Source of the DNA: Zoogloeaceae bacterium
GTDB taxonomy: Bacteria; Pseudomonadota; Gammaproteobacteria; Burkholderiales; Rhodocyclaceae
DNA: 64,000 nucleotides
Direction of reading: 5' to 3'
Assembly: GCA_024235655.1 (NCBI GenBank)
Contig: JACKLY010000001.1
Span: 496,001 to 560,000 of the forward strand
Numbering within the stretch: position 1 is the first letter of the stretch; each line of letters starts with the position of its first letter. Positions 23,805 to 31,148 of the stretch are shown here, piece after piece. The position numbers and the translations under genes were made by a program. The notes under the pieces were generated by a model, which did no database searches, was not told the origin of the DNA, and was given only the letters and a program-made list of their open reading frames with translations.

Positions 23805-25802
23805 TCACGCGCGTTGGGTGTTGCCCGCAGGCACGGTTGAAGAATTGGCGCTGCGCGACTTGACCCGGTAACGACGGTCGGCAATGGCCAGCAGGCCACC
23901 CAGCGCCATCAATACACAGCCGCCCCAGATCCAGTCGACGAAGGGCTTGTGATAAACGCGTACCGCCCATTCGCCTTCCGGTTTCAGGCGGTCGATCGGT
24001 TCGCCAAGGGAAACATAGAGGTCGCGCAGTACACCGGCATCGATGGCGGCTTCGGTCATCGGCATGCCGGAAGCGGCATAGGTGCGTTTTTCCGGGTACA
24101 TCTTGCGTACCGCCTTGCCTTCCCTGGAAAGATCGAACTCTCCGGCGAGCGCAATATAGTTGGGCCCCTGCACTTCATGAACACCGACGAAGCGGAATTC
24201 ATAGCCGGCGACGCTGACCGTGTCCCCGGGCGCCATCTTCACATCCTTCTCTTCCTGATAGCCGAGCACCATGGTGACACCGACAACAAAGACGGCAATG
24301 CCGATATGTGCGACATGCATGCCGTAGAAGTGGCGGGGCTGTTTCAGTGCGGCAGCGAAGAAGGAAAGACCGCCACGGGTGGCCTGAACACGCTGGATGA
24401 TATGGACGATGCCGGAAAAGAGAATCCAGGCCGCCAGCAGGATGCCGAGTGCGATCAGTGGGCGCCACGAACCGTAGAGCAGCGGCAGGGCGATGGCCAC
24501 GACAATCGCGGCAGCGAGTGCCCAGCGCAGGGTACGTGCCAGTTCGGGCAGGCTGGCTTCCTTCCAGCGGGCGAAGGGAGCAACCCCCATCAGGAACAGG
24601 GCCGGCACCATCAGCGGCGCAAAGACAGCATCAAAATAGGGTGGGCCAACCGAAATCTTGCCGGCACCCAGTGCATCGATCAGCAGCGGGTAGAGCGTGC
24701 CCAGCAATACCGAGGCAAAGGCGACGACCAGCAGAACGTTATTGGTCAGCAGCAGCGATTCGCGGGAGACCAGCGCAAAGCGCCCGCCCAGCCCGACCTT
24801 GGGTGCACGCCAGGCAAAGAGCAGCAGCGAAGAGCCGATCACCGCTACCAGGAAGGCGAGGATGAAAATGCCGCGCGTCGGGTCCGTGGCAAAGGCATGC
24901 ACCGATGTCAGCACTCCGGAACGAACGAGGAAGGTGCCGAGCAGCGAAAGCGAGAATGCCGAAATGGCCAGCAATACCGTCCAGTTCTTGAAGCTGCCAC
25001 GCTTTTCAGTGACTGCCAGCGAGTGGATCAGCGCCGTACCCACCAGCCAGGGCATGAACGAAGCGTTTTCGACCGGGTCCCAGAACCACCAGCCGCCCCA
25101 GCCCAATTCGTAGTAGGCCCACCAGGAGCCCATGGCGATACCCAGGGTCAGGAAAATCCAGGCGGTGGTCGTCCATGGCCGCGACCAGCGCGCCCAGGCC
25201 GAATCCAGCTGGCCGGAAAGCAGTGCGGCAATGGCGAAGGCGTAGGCAATCGAGAAGCCGACGTAGCCCATGTAGAGCAGCGGCGGGTGGATGATCAGCC
25301 CCGGATCCTGCAGCAGCGGGTTCAGGTCGCGTCCCTCTTCAGCGCCGGGCAACAGACGTTCGAAGGGGTTGGAAGTGGCGAGAATGAAGAGCAGGAAACC
25401 GACGGTAATCAGGCCGAGAACGCCGACGACGCGCGCCACCATGGCATCCGGCAACTGCCGAGAAAACAGGGTTACGGCAAAAGTCCACCAGCCGAGGAGC
25501 AGCACCCACAGCAGCAGCGAGCCCTCATGACCGCCCCAGACGGCAGCAACGCGGTAAGGCGTGGGCAGCAGGGTGTTCGAGTGCTGGGCGACGTAGACCA
25601 CCGAGAAGTCGTTGGCGACAAAGGCCCAGGTCAGGCAGCCGAAGGCTATGGTGATGAAGAAGGCCGCAGTCTGTGCCGCCGGGCGTGCCAGTGCGATCCA
25701 GGCGAGGCGGTTGCGGTGCGCGCCGAGCAGTGGCAGGACGCCCTGGGCCAGGGAAACGACAAGCGCGATGATCAGCGCGAAATGACCGAGTTCAGGAATC
25801 AT
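23805..25802 (-). CDS. ccmF: CcmF, haem lyase component
   Basis: A 665-residue polytopic membrane protein with roughly 14-15 hydrophobic segments. The tryptophan-rich haem-handling motif GWGGWWFWDPVENASFMPWL is present, as is WGGHEGSLLLWVLLLGWW near residue 90. CcmF, with CcmH and CcmI, ligates haem delivered by CcmE to apocytochromes. It starts 3 bases after ccmE. Length agrees with the family (about 640-670). Confidence 0.96.
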   Translation of the reverse strand: MIPELGHFALIIALVVSLAQGVLPLLGAHRNRLAWIALARPAAQTAAFFITIAFGCLTWAFVANDFSVVYVAQHSNTLLPTPYRVAAVWGGHEGSLLLWVLLLGWWTFAVTLFSRQLPDAMVARVVGVLGLITVGFLLFILATSNPFERLLPGAEEGRDLNPLLQDPGLIIHPPLLYMGYVGFSIAYAFAIAALLSGQLDSAWARWSRPWTTTAWIFLTLGIAMGSWWAYYELGWGGWWFWDPVENASFMPWLVGTALIHSLAVTEKRGSFKNWTVLLAISAFSLSLLGTFLVRSGVLTSVHAFATDPTRGIFILAFLVAVIGSSLLLFAWRAPKVGLGGRFALVSRESLLLTNNVLLVVAFASVLLGTLYPLLIDALGAGKISVGPPYFDAVFAPLMVPALFLMGVAPFARWKEASLPELARTLRWALAAAIVVAIALPLLYGSWRPLIALGILLAAWILFSGIVHIIQRVQATRGGLSFFAAALKQPRHFYGMHVAHIGIAVFVVGVTMVLGYQEEKDVKMAPGDTVSVAGYEFRFVGVHEVQGPNYIALAGEFDLSREGKAVRKMYPEKRTYAASGMPMTEAAIDAGVLRDLYVSLGEPIDRLKPEGEWAVRVYHKPFVDWIWGGCVLMALGGLLAIADRRYRVKSRSANSSTVPAGNTQRA

Positions 25803-25805
25803 GGC

Positions 25806-26315
25806 TCAGTACTTAATGCTCGGAGAGCTTGAGGTTGCAGGGGGTGTTGCCGGAGGGGGAGCAGCGCCTTCCTGTGCGGTTTTGGCGGCGGCACGGGCGC
25901 TGGCATCATCGAGCGCCTTGGCGGCCTCCGGCGGCATGTAGTTCTCGTCGTGTTTGGCCAGCACCTCGGTCGCGACAAAGCGGTCACCATCGAGCTTGCC
26001 CTGGGCAACGACGCCTTTTCCTTCCTTGAACAGGTCAGGCAGGATGCCCTTGTAGGCCACCGGCAGATCCTTCTCGGTGTCGGTGACGATGAAGCCGATA
26101 GTAATGCCGTCGGCTTCGCGCTTGATCGAACCTTCCTTGACCATGCCGCCGATGCGGAACAGCTTGCCCTGCGGCGCCTTGCCAGCAGCGACATCGGTGG
26201 GCGAGATATACAGGGCGATGTTGCTGTTCAGCGCGTTGAGCACAAGCACCGCGGCCACGCCGAGGGCGGCGAGTCCGGCAACAATGAGGGCGATACGTTT
26301 CTGACGGGCTTTCAC
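25806..26315 (-). CDS. ccmE: CcmE, periplasmic haem chaperone
   Basis: A 169-residue protein with an N-terminal anchor (residues 8-29) and an OB-fold domain. The covalent haem-binding His lies in LAKHDENYMPPE. The C-terminal tail is Ala/Pro-rich. It receives haem from CcmC and passes it to CcmF. It overlaps the ccmD stop by 4 bases. Confidence 0.96.
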   Translation of the reverse strand: MKARQKRIALIVAGLAALGVAAVLVLNALNSNIALYISPTDVAAGKAPQGKLFRIGGMVKEGSIKREADGITIGFIVTDTEKDLPVAYKGILPDLFKEGKGVVAQGKLDGDRFVATEVLAKHDENYMPPEAAKALDDASARAAAKTAQEGAAPPPATPPATSSSPSIKY

Positions 26316-26554
26316 TGAGAACTCCTGGTTTCCTTGCCGACTTCCCCGTTGCTACGGCTGGTTGATCCAGCTTTATGTGTACTTTTTTCGGCCCGTAGCT
26401 GACGCTTCAGCCGGAGCACAAGTGTCTTTCGACGCCGAATGGCCATGATCGGTTCCACGATCATGATGAGGGCGGTCACACCGAACGATCCCCAGACATA
26501 GAGGCCATAGCCGCCCATGGCGAGAAAATCGGAAAAACTGTTCCAGTGGATCAT
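26312..26554 (-). CDS. ccmD: CcmD, small membrane subunit
   Basis: An 80-residue protein with one transmembrane helix (about residues 13-35) in the characteristic context MGGYGLYVWGSFGVTAL. A basic region (IRRRKTLVLRLKRQLRAEK) follows. CcmD helps release holo-CcmE from the CcmABC complex. ATG 26554 overlaps the ccmC stop by 4 bases; a longer frame upstream was rejected. The C-terminal tail is somewhat longer than in most CcmD proteins. Confidence 0.92.
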   Translation of the reverse strand: MIHWNSFSDFLAMGGYGLYVWGSFGVTALIMIVEPIMAIRRRKTLVLRLKRQLRAEKSTHKAGSTSRSNGEVGKETRSSQ

Positions 26555-27303
26555 TTGCCTTCTCCTGCCAGCACGTCCTTGACCCACTCGGTATTGCGTT
26601 CACGTTCGAGCATGATGCTGCGCGCCCGGATCAGCGAGACGGCGATGCTGTACATCCAGAACGACAGCGCCATCAGCAGCATGCCCCAGAGCATCAGCAT
26701 GGCCATCGATGGCGATTTGGTCAGGCTGACCGAGGAGCCCTGATGCAGGGTGTTCCACCACTTGACCGAGAAGTAGATGATCGGGATGTTCACCACGCCG
26801 ACCAGTGCCAGGATGGCGCCGGCCTTGTCGGCACGGCGCGGGTCATCGATCGAAGCCTGCAGGGCGATGAAGCCGATGTAGAGGAAGAGCAGGATCAGTT
26901 CGGAGGTCAGGCGGGCATCCCAGACCCACCAGGTGCCCCACATCGGCTTGCCCCAGAGGGCGCCGGTCCACAGCGAGAGAAAGGCCATCAGGGCACCGGT
27001 GGGGGCCAGTGCGCTGGCCATCATGCCGGAGAGCCGGGTGTTGTAGGCGAGGCCGAGGGCGGCCCAGAAAGCCATGACCAGATAGATGAACATGCTCATC
27101 CAGGACGCCGGGACATGGATGAAGATGATGCGGTAGCCCTCGCCCTGCTGGAAATCGGTAGGGGCCACGGCCATGCCGATCCACAGGCCGGCGATGCCGA
27201 AGATGACGGCGAGCGCGGTGAACCACGGGATCATCTTGCCGGCGAGCGGGTAGAAGCTCTGCGGCGAGGCGTACTTGAACCAGTTGATCAGTCGGTTATT
27301 CAC
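26551..27303 (-). CDS. ccmC: CcmC, haem transfer membrane protein
   Basis: A 250-residue protein with six hydrophobic segments. The WWD-type motif WGTWWVWDARLTSELIL binds haem, and FIHVPASWMSMF carries a conserved His. CcmC attaches haem to CcmE. It is preceded by ccmB with a 9-base gap and overlaps ccmD. No unusual feature is seen. Confidence 0.96.
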   Translation of the reverse strand: MNNRLINWFKYASPQSFYPLAGKMIPWFTALAVIFGIAGLWIGMAVAPTDFQQGEGYRIIFIHVPASWMSMFIYLVMAFWAALGLAYNTRLSGMMASALAPTGALMAFLSLWTGALWGKPMWGTWWVWDARLTSELILLFLYIGFIALQASIDDPRRADKAGAILALVGVVNIPIIYFSVKWWNTLHQGSSVSLTKSPSMAMLMLWGMLLMALSFWMYSIAVSLIRARSIMLERERNTEWVKDVLAGEGK

Positions 27304-27312
27304 GGTAGTTGT

Positions 27313-27981
27313 TCATTCCAAAGCAATTCTCAAAGCGGCCGCGGTTGCCCACGGCGCAAAAAACACGCCGCCAATCGCCAGTGCGCCCAGTATCGACAGG
27401 TGCGCTTCGGCGCCGAGCCCGGCTACCGTGGCATCGACTGCGCCGGCGCCAAAGATCAGCACCGGAATATACAGGGGCAGCACGAGCAGCGACACCAGCA
27501 CGCCGCCGCCGCGCAATCCCAGTGTCAGCGCAGCGCCGATGGCGCCGATGCCCGAAAGCGCCGGGGTGCCAATCAGCAGCGAAACGGTCAGTACCAGCAG
27601 GGCGTCGGACGACAGATCGAACTGCAGCCCCAGCACCGGTGCCAGCAGTGCCAGCGGCAGCCCGGACACCAGCCAGTGGGCGAGCACCTTGCCGAGCACG
27701 GTCAGCCCCAGCGGTTGCGGTGCCAGTACCAGTTGCTCCAGCGTGCCGTCGCGAAAATCGTCAGCAAACAGCTTGGGCAGCGACAGCATGGTGGCCAGCA
27801 GGGCGCCTACCCACAACACGCCCGGCGCCAGCTTGCGCAGCAGATCCTGCTCCGGCCCGATGCCGAGCGGGAAGAGGCTGGCGACGATGATGAAAAAGAA
27901 CAGTACCGACACAATGTCGGCCTGGCGACGCATCGCCAGTTTCAGATCACGGGCCGTGATGGCGGCAACCATGCCCATCAT
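27313..27981 (-). CDS. ccmB: CcmB, ABC-type membrane component
   Basis: A 222-residue membrane protein with six predicted helices and the CcmB stretch LPKLFADDFRDGTLEQLVL. It forms the CcmAB part of the complex that releases holo-CcmE. ATG 27981 overlaps the ccmA stop (ATGA), which fixes the start even though the frame remains open upstream inside ccmA. Length agrees with the family (about 220). Confidence 0.95.
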   Translation of the reverse strand: MMGMVAAITARDLKLAMRRQADIVSVLFFFIIVASLFPLGIGPEQDLLRKLAPGVLWVGALLATMLSLPKLFADDFRDGTLEQLVLAPQPLGLTVLGKVLAHWLVSGLPLALLAPVLGLQFDLSSDALLVLTVSLLIGTPALSGIGAIGAALTLGLRGGGVLVSLLVLPLYIPVLIFGAGAVDATVAGLGAEAHLSILGALAIGGVFFAPWATAAALRIALE

Positions 27982-28592
27982 GAGAGCTTCAGCTCCCGTA
28001 TCGCACCTGCCGGTATATCTACCGTCTGGTGTGTGGTCAGCACAGCCAGTCCGCCGCGTTGCAGGTGCGCGCCGATCAGTCCGGCGAGCCAGCTGACGGC
28101 AGCCACGTCGAGCGCCACGAAGGGCTCGTCGAGCACCCACAGTGCGCGTTTTTCTTGCACCAGCCGCGACAGTGCCACGCGGCGTTTCTGCCCCTGCGAC
28201 AGATACTTGCAGGCAAGGTCTTCGCGGCCGAGCAGGCCGACTACCTCCAGCGCATCCAGTGCTTCGTCCTCGTTCAGTGCTTCGCCGGCCAGTTTGGCCG
28301 AGGCGCTGAGATTTTCCAGTGGCGTCAGCTCTTCCTTGATGGCATTGAGGTGGCCGAGGTAGCACAATTCCTCGCGAAACGTTTCGCCCAGGGCATGGAT
28401 GCTCTCGCCCTTCCAGCGGATCTCGCCGGAGACCGGATGCGACAGGCCGCAGATCATGCGCAACAGCGTTGTCTTGCCGGAGCCGTTCTTTCCCTGCAGA
28501 AAAAGCATTTCCCCCGCGTCGAGGCGGAAATCAACGCCTGCGAACAGGCGGCGGTCACCGCGCTGGCATTCCAGATGGGAGGCTTCAAGCAT
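27978..28592 (-). CDS. ccmA: CcmA, ABC ATPase of cytochrome c maturation
   Basis: A 204-residue ATPase. Walker A is GKNGSGKTT (about residues 34-42), the signature is YLSQGQKRR and Walker B is LWVLDEPF. Hydrolysis drives release of haem-loaded CcmE. It is the first gene of the - strand ccmABCDEFGHI operon. The divergent intergenic region to hoxV carries a near-consensus FNR box at 28662-28675, about 70 bases upstream of this start. Confidence 0.95.
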   Translation of the reverse strand: MLEASHLECQRGDRRLFAGVDFRLDAGEMLFLQGKNGSGKTTLLRMICGLSHPVSGEIRWKGESIHALGETFREELCYLGHLNAIKEELTPLENLSASAKLAGEALNEDEALDALEVVGLLGREDLACKYLSQGQKRRVALSRLVQEKRALWVLDEPFVALDVAAVSWLAGLIGAHLQRGGLAVLTTHQTVDIPAGAIRELKLS

Positions 28593-28661
28593 TCAGCGTC
28601 TTTTGGTTACAGGGGAGGGTGCGACAGGGACGTATTCTGAGGGCACCAGTTTAGTCGTAGA

Positions 28662-28675
28662 TTGACCAGAATCAA
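28662..28675. promoter_or_regulatory. Near-consensus FNR/ANR box between ccmA and hoxV
   Basis: TTGACCAGAATCAA matches 9 of 10 positions of TTGAT-N4-ATCAA. It lies in the only noncoding gap between two divergent operons, about 76 bases from the ccmA ATG and 58 bases from the hoxV ATG. It could control either or both under low oxygen. Confidence 0.55.
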
Positions 28676-28726
28676 AATCGCCGCAAAGACTTTTCCCTAT
28701 TGTCTGCGCTGGAGTTTTCCTTTGGC

Positions 28727-29734
28727 ATGAAAGGTTTATCGGTGGATCAGGGGCTTATCCGGCTGACGGTGGCGTGGAATGGTGAGCGAGTCATTGGTGC
28801 GCGCGTGGCGAGCCAGCGGCCACAGGCAGCCGGCTTGCTGGCAGGGCGGCCGGTGGCGGAAGCCGTGGCTTTGGCGCCCCGCCTGTTCAGCCTGTGCGGC
28901 AAGGCGCAGGGCGCGGCAGCGCAACTCGCGGCGGCAGCCGCGACCGGTGCTGAAATGCCGGTGACTCCGTTGCTGCGTGGCCTTGTACTGGAAGCAATTG
29001 GCGAACACCTGTGGCGCCTGCTGCTGGATTGGCCGCTGGTGCTTGGCCGCGTGCCGGACAAGGCGCAATTCATTCTCTGGCGCCAGCGCCTGCTGTCGGT
29101 CAGGGGCGGGGACGATGATCATCTGCTTGCCAGGGATCTGTCGGACTGGGTAGCAACGCTGACAGTTTGCCCGGAGCCGGGGTCGCAAGCGGCGAGATCT
29201 CCGGTGCTGTTGCCTTGGCTGACGGCCGCGGATTGTGCCTTGCAGCAAATCGATGCCGGATTTGCTGCACAGCCGACGTTTGCGGGCAAACCTGCGGAAA
29301 CCGGTCCGCTGGCCCGCCAGTTCGAGACGCCGGCCGTCGCAGCCTTGCTGGCAGCCGGCCAGACGGTGGCGGCGCGGTTGGCGGCCCGGCATGCCGATCT
29401 GGATCTGCTGGCACGGGCGTTGATCGATCCCGCACTTGTCTGCCACTGGCTGGGTAGCGTAGCGATTGCGTCCGACATCGGTTTGGCGCGGGTCGAAACA
29501 GCACGCGGGACTCTGATTCATCTGATGCAGGTCAAGGACGGCCGGGTGGGTGGCTATGTTATCGTCGCTCCGACCGAATGGAATTTTCATCCGCAGGGTG
29601 CCTTTGTCCGGGAAATAACCGGCTGCCCGGCGGCAACGCGTGATGCGGCAGCATTTCTGGCCCGCCGCCTGGCGCTGGCACTTGATCCCTGTGTCAGCCA
29701 TGAAGTGGTGATCGAGGAAGTGAACGATGCATGA
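28727..29734 (+). CDS. hoxV: HoxV/HupK-type hydrogenase assembly protein
   Basis: A 335-residue protein resembling a degenerate [NiFe]-hydrogenase large subunit. The N-terminal RLFSLCGKAQ keeps one Cys of the large-subunit RxCGxC motif, and the C terminus has LDPCVSHEV where true large subunits have DPCxxCxxH. HoxV/HupK is thought to scaffold assembly of the Fe(CN)2CO centre. ATG 28727 gives the usual N terminus (LIRLTVAWNGERV); a TTG at 28700 is an alternative. It overlaps hypA by 8 bases. In Ralstonia this gene lies between the hydrogenase structural operon and hypA, but here ccmA is upstream. Confidence 0.82.
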   Translation: MKGLSVDQGLIRLTVAWNGERVIGARVASQRPQAAGLLAGRPVAEAVALAPRLFSLCGKAQGAAAQLAAAAATGAEMPVTPLLRGLVLEAIGEHLWRLLLDWPLVLGRVPDKAQFILWRQRLLSVRGGDDDHLLARDLSDWVATLTVCPEPGSQAARSPVLLPWLTAADCALQQIDAGFAAQPTFAGKPAETGPLARQFETPAVAALLAAGQTVAARLAARHADLDLLARALIDPALVCHWLGSVAIASDIGLARVETARGTLIHLMQVKDGRVGGYVIVAPTEWNFHPQGAFVREITGCPAATRDAAAFLARRLALALDPCVSHEVVIEEVNDA

Positions 29735-30068
29735 AATGTCGCTGGCCGAAGGGGTTGTCCAGATCATCGAGGACGCTGCGCGCGAGCAAGGCTTCAGCAA
29801 GGTGAAAACGGTATTTCTGGAAATCGGCTGGCTGTCTTCGGTCGAGCCGGATGCCATGGCCTTTTGTTTTGACGCGGTGTCGCGTGGCACGGTGGCCGAT
29901 GGCGCGAAGCTGGAAGTGATTGATGTGCCGGGGGAGGGGCAATGCCTTTCCTGTGGCAAAACGGTGGCGATCAGTGCTGTATTCGATCCCTGTCCGGCGT
30001 GTGGTGAGTTTCCGGTGCAGCCAACGGCGGGCACTGAAATGAGAGTCAGAGAACTCGAAGTCGAATAA
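29727..30068 (+). CDS. hypA: HypA, hydrogenase nickel-insertion protein
   Basis: A 113-residue protein. MHEMSLAEG at the N terminus holds the nickel-binding His2. Two CxxC pairs (CLSC and CPAC) form the zinc site. HypA works with HypB to insert nickel into the large-subunit precursor. Length and motifs are canonical. It begins inside hoxV, and hypB follows 40 bases later. Confidence 0.96.
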   Translation: MHEMSLAEGVVQIIEDAAREQGFSKVKTVFLEIGWLSSVEPDAMAFCFDAVSRGTVADGAKLEVIDVPGEGQCLSCGKTVAISAVFDPCPACGEFPVQPTAGTEMRVRELEVE

Positions 30069-30108
30069 TAAGTAACAGGCAGTGCAGCACACATTGGAGG
30101 AGCAAGAC

Positions 30109-31128
30109 ATGTGTACCACTTGTGGATGTGCCGCTGGCGAAGCGCGCATAGAGGGCGAGGCTGTGCACGCCCATGATCATGAACATGGCTGGCATGTACA
30201 TGCCGACGGGACGGCACATAGCCATGCGCCGGCGGCAGATGAGCACGAACATCCGCACACCCATGACGATGGCACGACCCATGCTCACCCGCATCATCAC
30301 CATGGCGAGCATCATCATGCGCATGAATCGGCGGGGGCCATGCATTACGGCCACGGCGCTGCCGGGGCACACGCACCCGGCATGTCGCAATCGCGCATGG
30401 TGCAGATCGAGCGTGACATTCTTTCCAAGAACGATGGCTATGCCGCGAAGAACCGTGCCCGTTTTGACGAGCAGGGCATCTTTGCGCTGAACCTCGTTTC
30501 CAGTCCTGGCTCCGGCAAGACCACGCTGCTTTGCCGCACGATCGAAGGACTGAAGGCAAAGCTGCCGCTCTATGTGGTCGAAGGAGATCAGCAGACCAGC
30601 CATGATGCCGAGCGTATCCGCGCCACCGGCGCACCGGCGCTGCAGATCAACACCGGCAAGGGCTGCCATCTGGATGCGCACATGGTCGGCCATGCGCTGG
30701 CCAAGCTGGCGCCGGTCGATGGTTCGGTGATGTTCATCGAGAACGTCGGCAACCTGGTTTGCCCGGCCGCCTTCGATCTGGGCGAGGCGCACAAGGTGGC
30801 GATCCTTTCGGTGACCGAAGGCGAGGACAAGCCGCTGAAATACCCGGACATGTTCCGTGCAGCCTCCCTGATGCTGATCAACAAGATCGACCTGCTCCCC
30901 TATGTCAGCTTTGATATCGAGAAGGCGGTCGAGCATGCGCGTCGCGTCAATCCGCAGTTGGAGGTGCTTCGGGTTTCTGCCACTACTGGTGAGGGTTTTG
31001 CCGAGTGGCAGGCCTGGATTGAAAAGGGGTTGGCGGCTCAGGGCGCCAGAAAGCAGGAAACGGTAGATGGGTTGAAGCGGCGCATTGCTGCGCTGGAAGC
31101 GCAGTTGGCGCAAACTGCCGCCGACTGA
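30109..31128 (+). CDS. hypB: HypB, nickel-binding GTPase
   Basis: A 339-residue GTPase. The N-terminal CTTCGC holds the high-affinity nickel motif. Residues 20-75 are a His-rich stretch (clusters such as HAHPHHHHGEHHHAH) likely to store nickel. Walker A is SSPGSGKTT, and INKIDLL is the guanine specificity motif. ATG 30109 lies 8 bases after ggagg; an upstream GTG was rejected. The C terminus is a coiled-coil-like extension of about 30 residues. It cooperates with HypA. Confidence 0.96.
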   Translation: MCTTCGCAAGEARIEGEAVHAHDHEHGWHVHADGTAHSHAPAADEHEHPHTHDDGTTHAHPHHHHGEHHHAHESAGAMHYGHGAAGAHAPGMSQSRMVQIERDILSKNDGYAAKNRARFDEQGIFALNLVSSPGSGKTTLLCRTIEGLKAKLPLYVVEGDQQTSHDAERIRATGAPALQINTGKGCHLDAHMVGHALAKLAPVDGSVMFIENVGNLVCPAAFDLGEAHKVAILSVTEGEDKPLKYPDMFRAASLMLINKIDLLPYVSFDIEKAVEHARRVNPQLEVLRVSATTGEGFAEWQAWIEKGLAAQGARKQETVDGLKRRIAALEAQLAQTAAD

Positions 31129-31148
31129 CGCGAGCGAGTTTTCCGCAT

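Noticed and set aside
23949..25832. Long + strand open frame (over 600 codons) opposite ccmF
   Set aside because: It is antisense to the well-supported ccmF gene, rich in Gln/Arg/Gly, with no domain or ribosome binding site: a GC-rich shadow frame.
26743..28362. Long + strand open frame opposite ccmC/ccmB/ccmA
   Set aside because: Antisense to three conserved overlapping ccm genes and of low-complexity composition.
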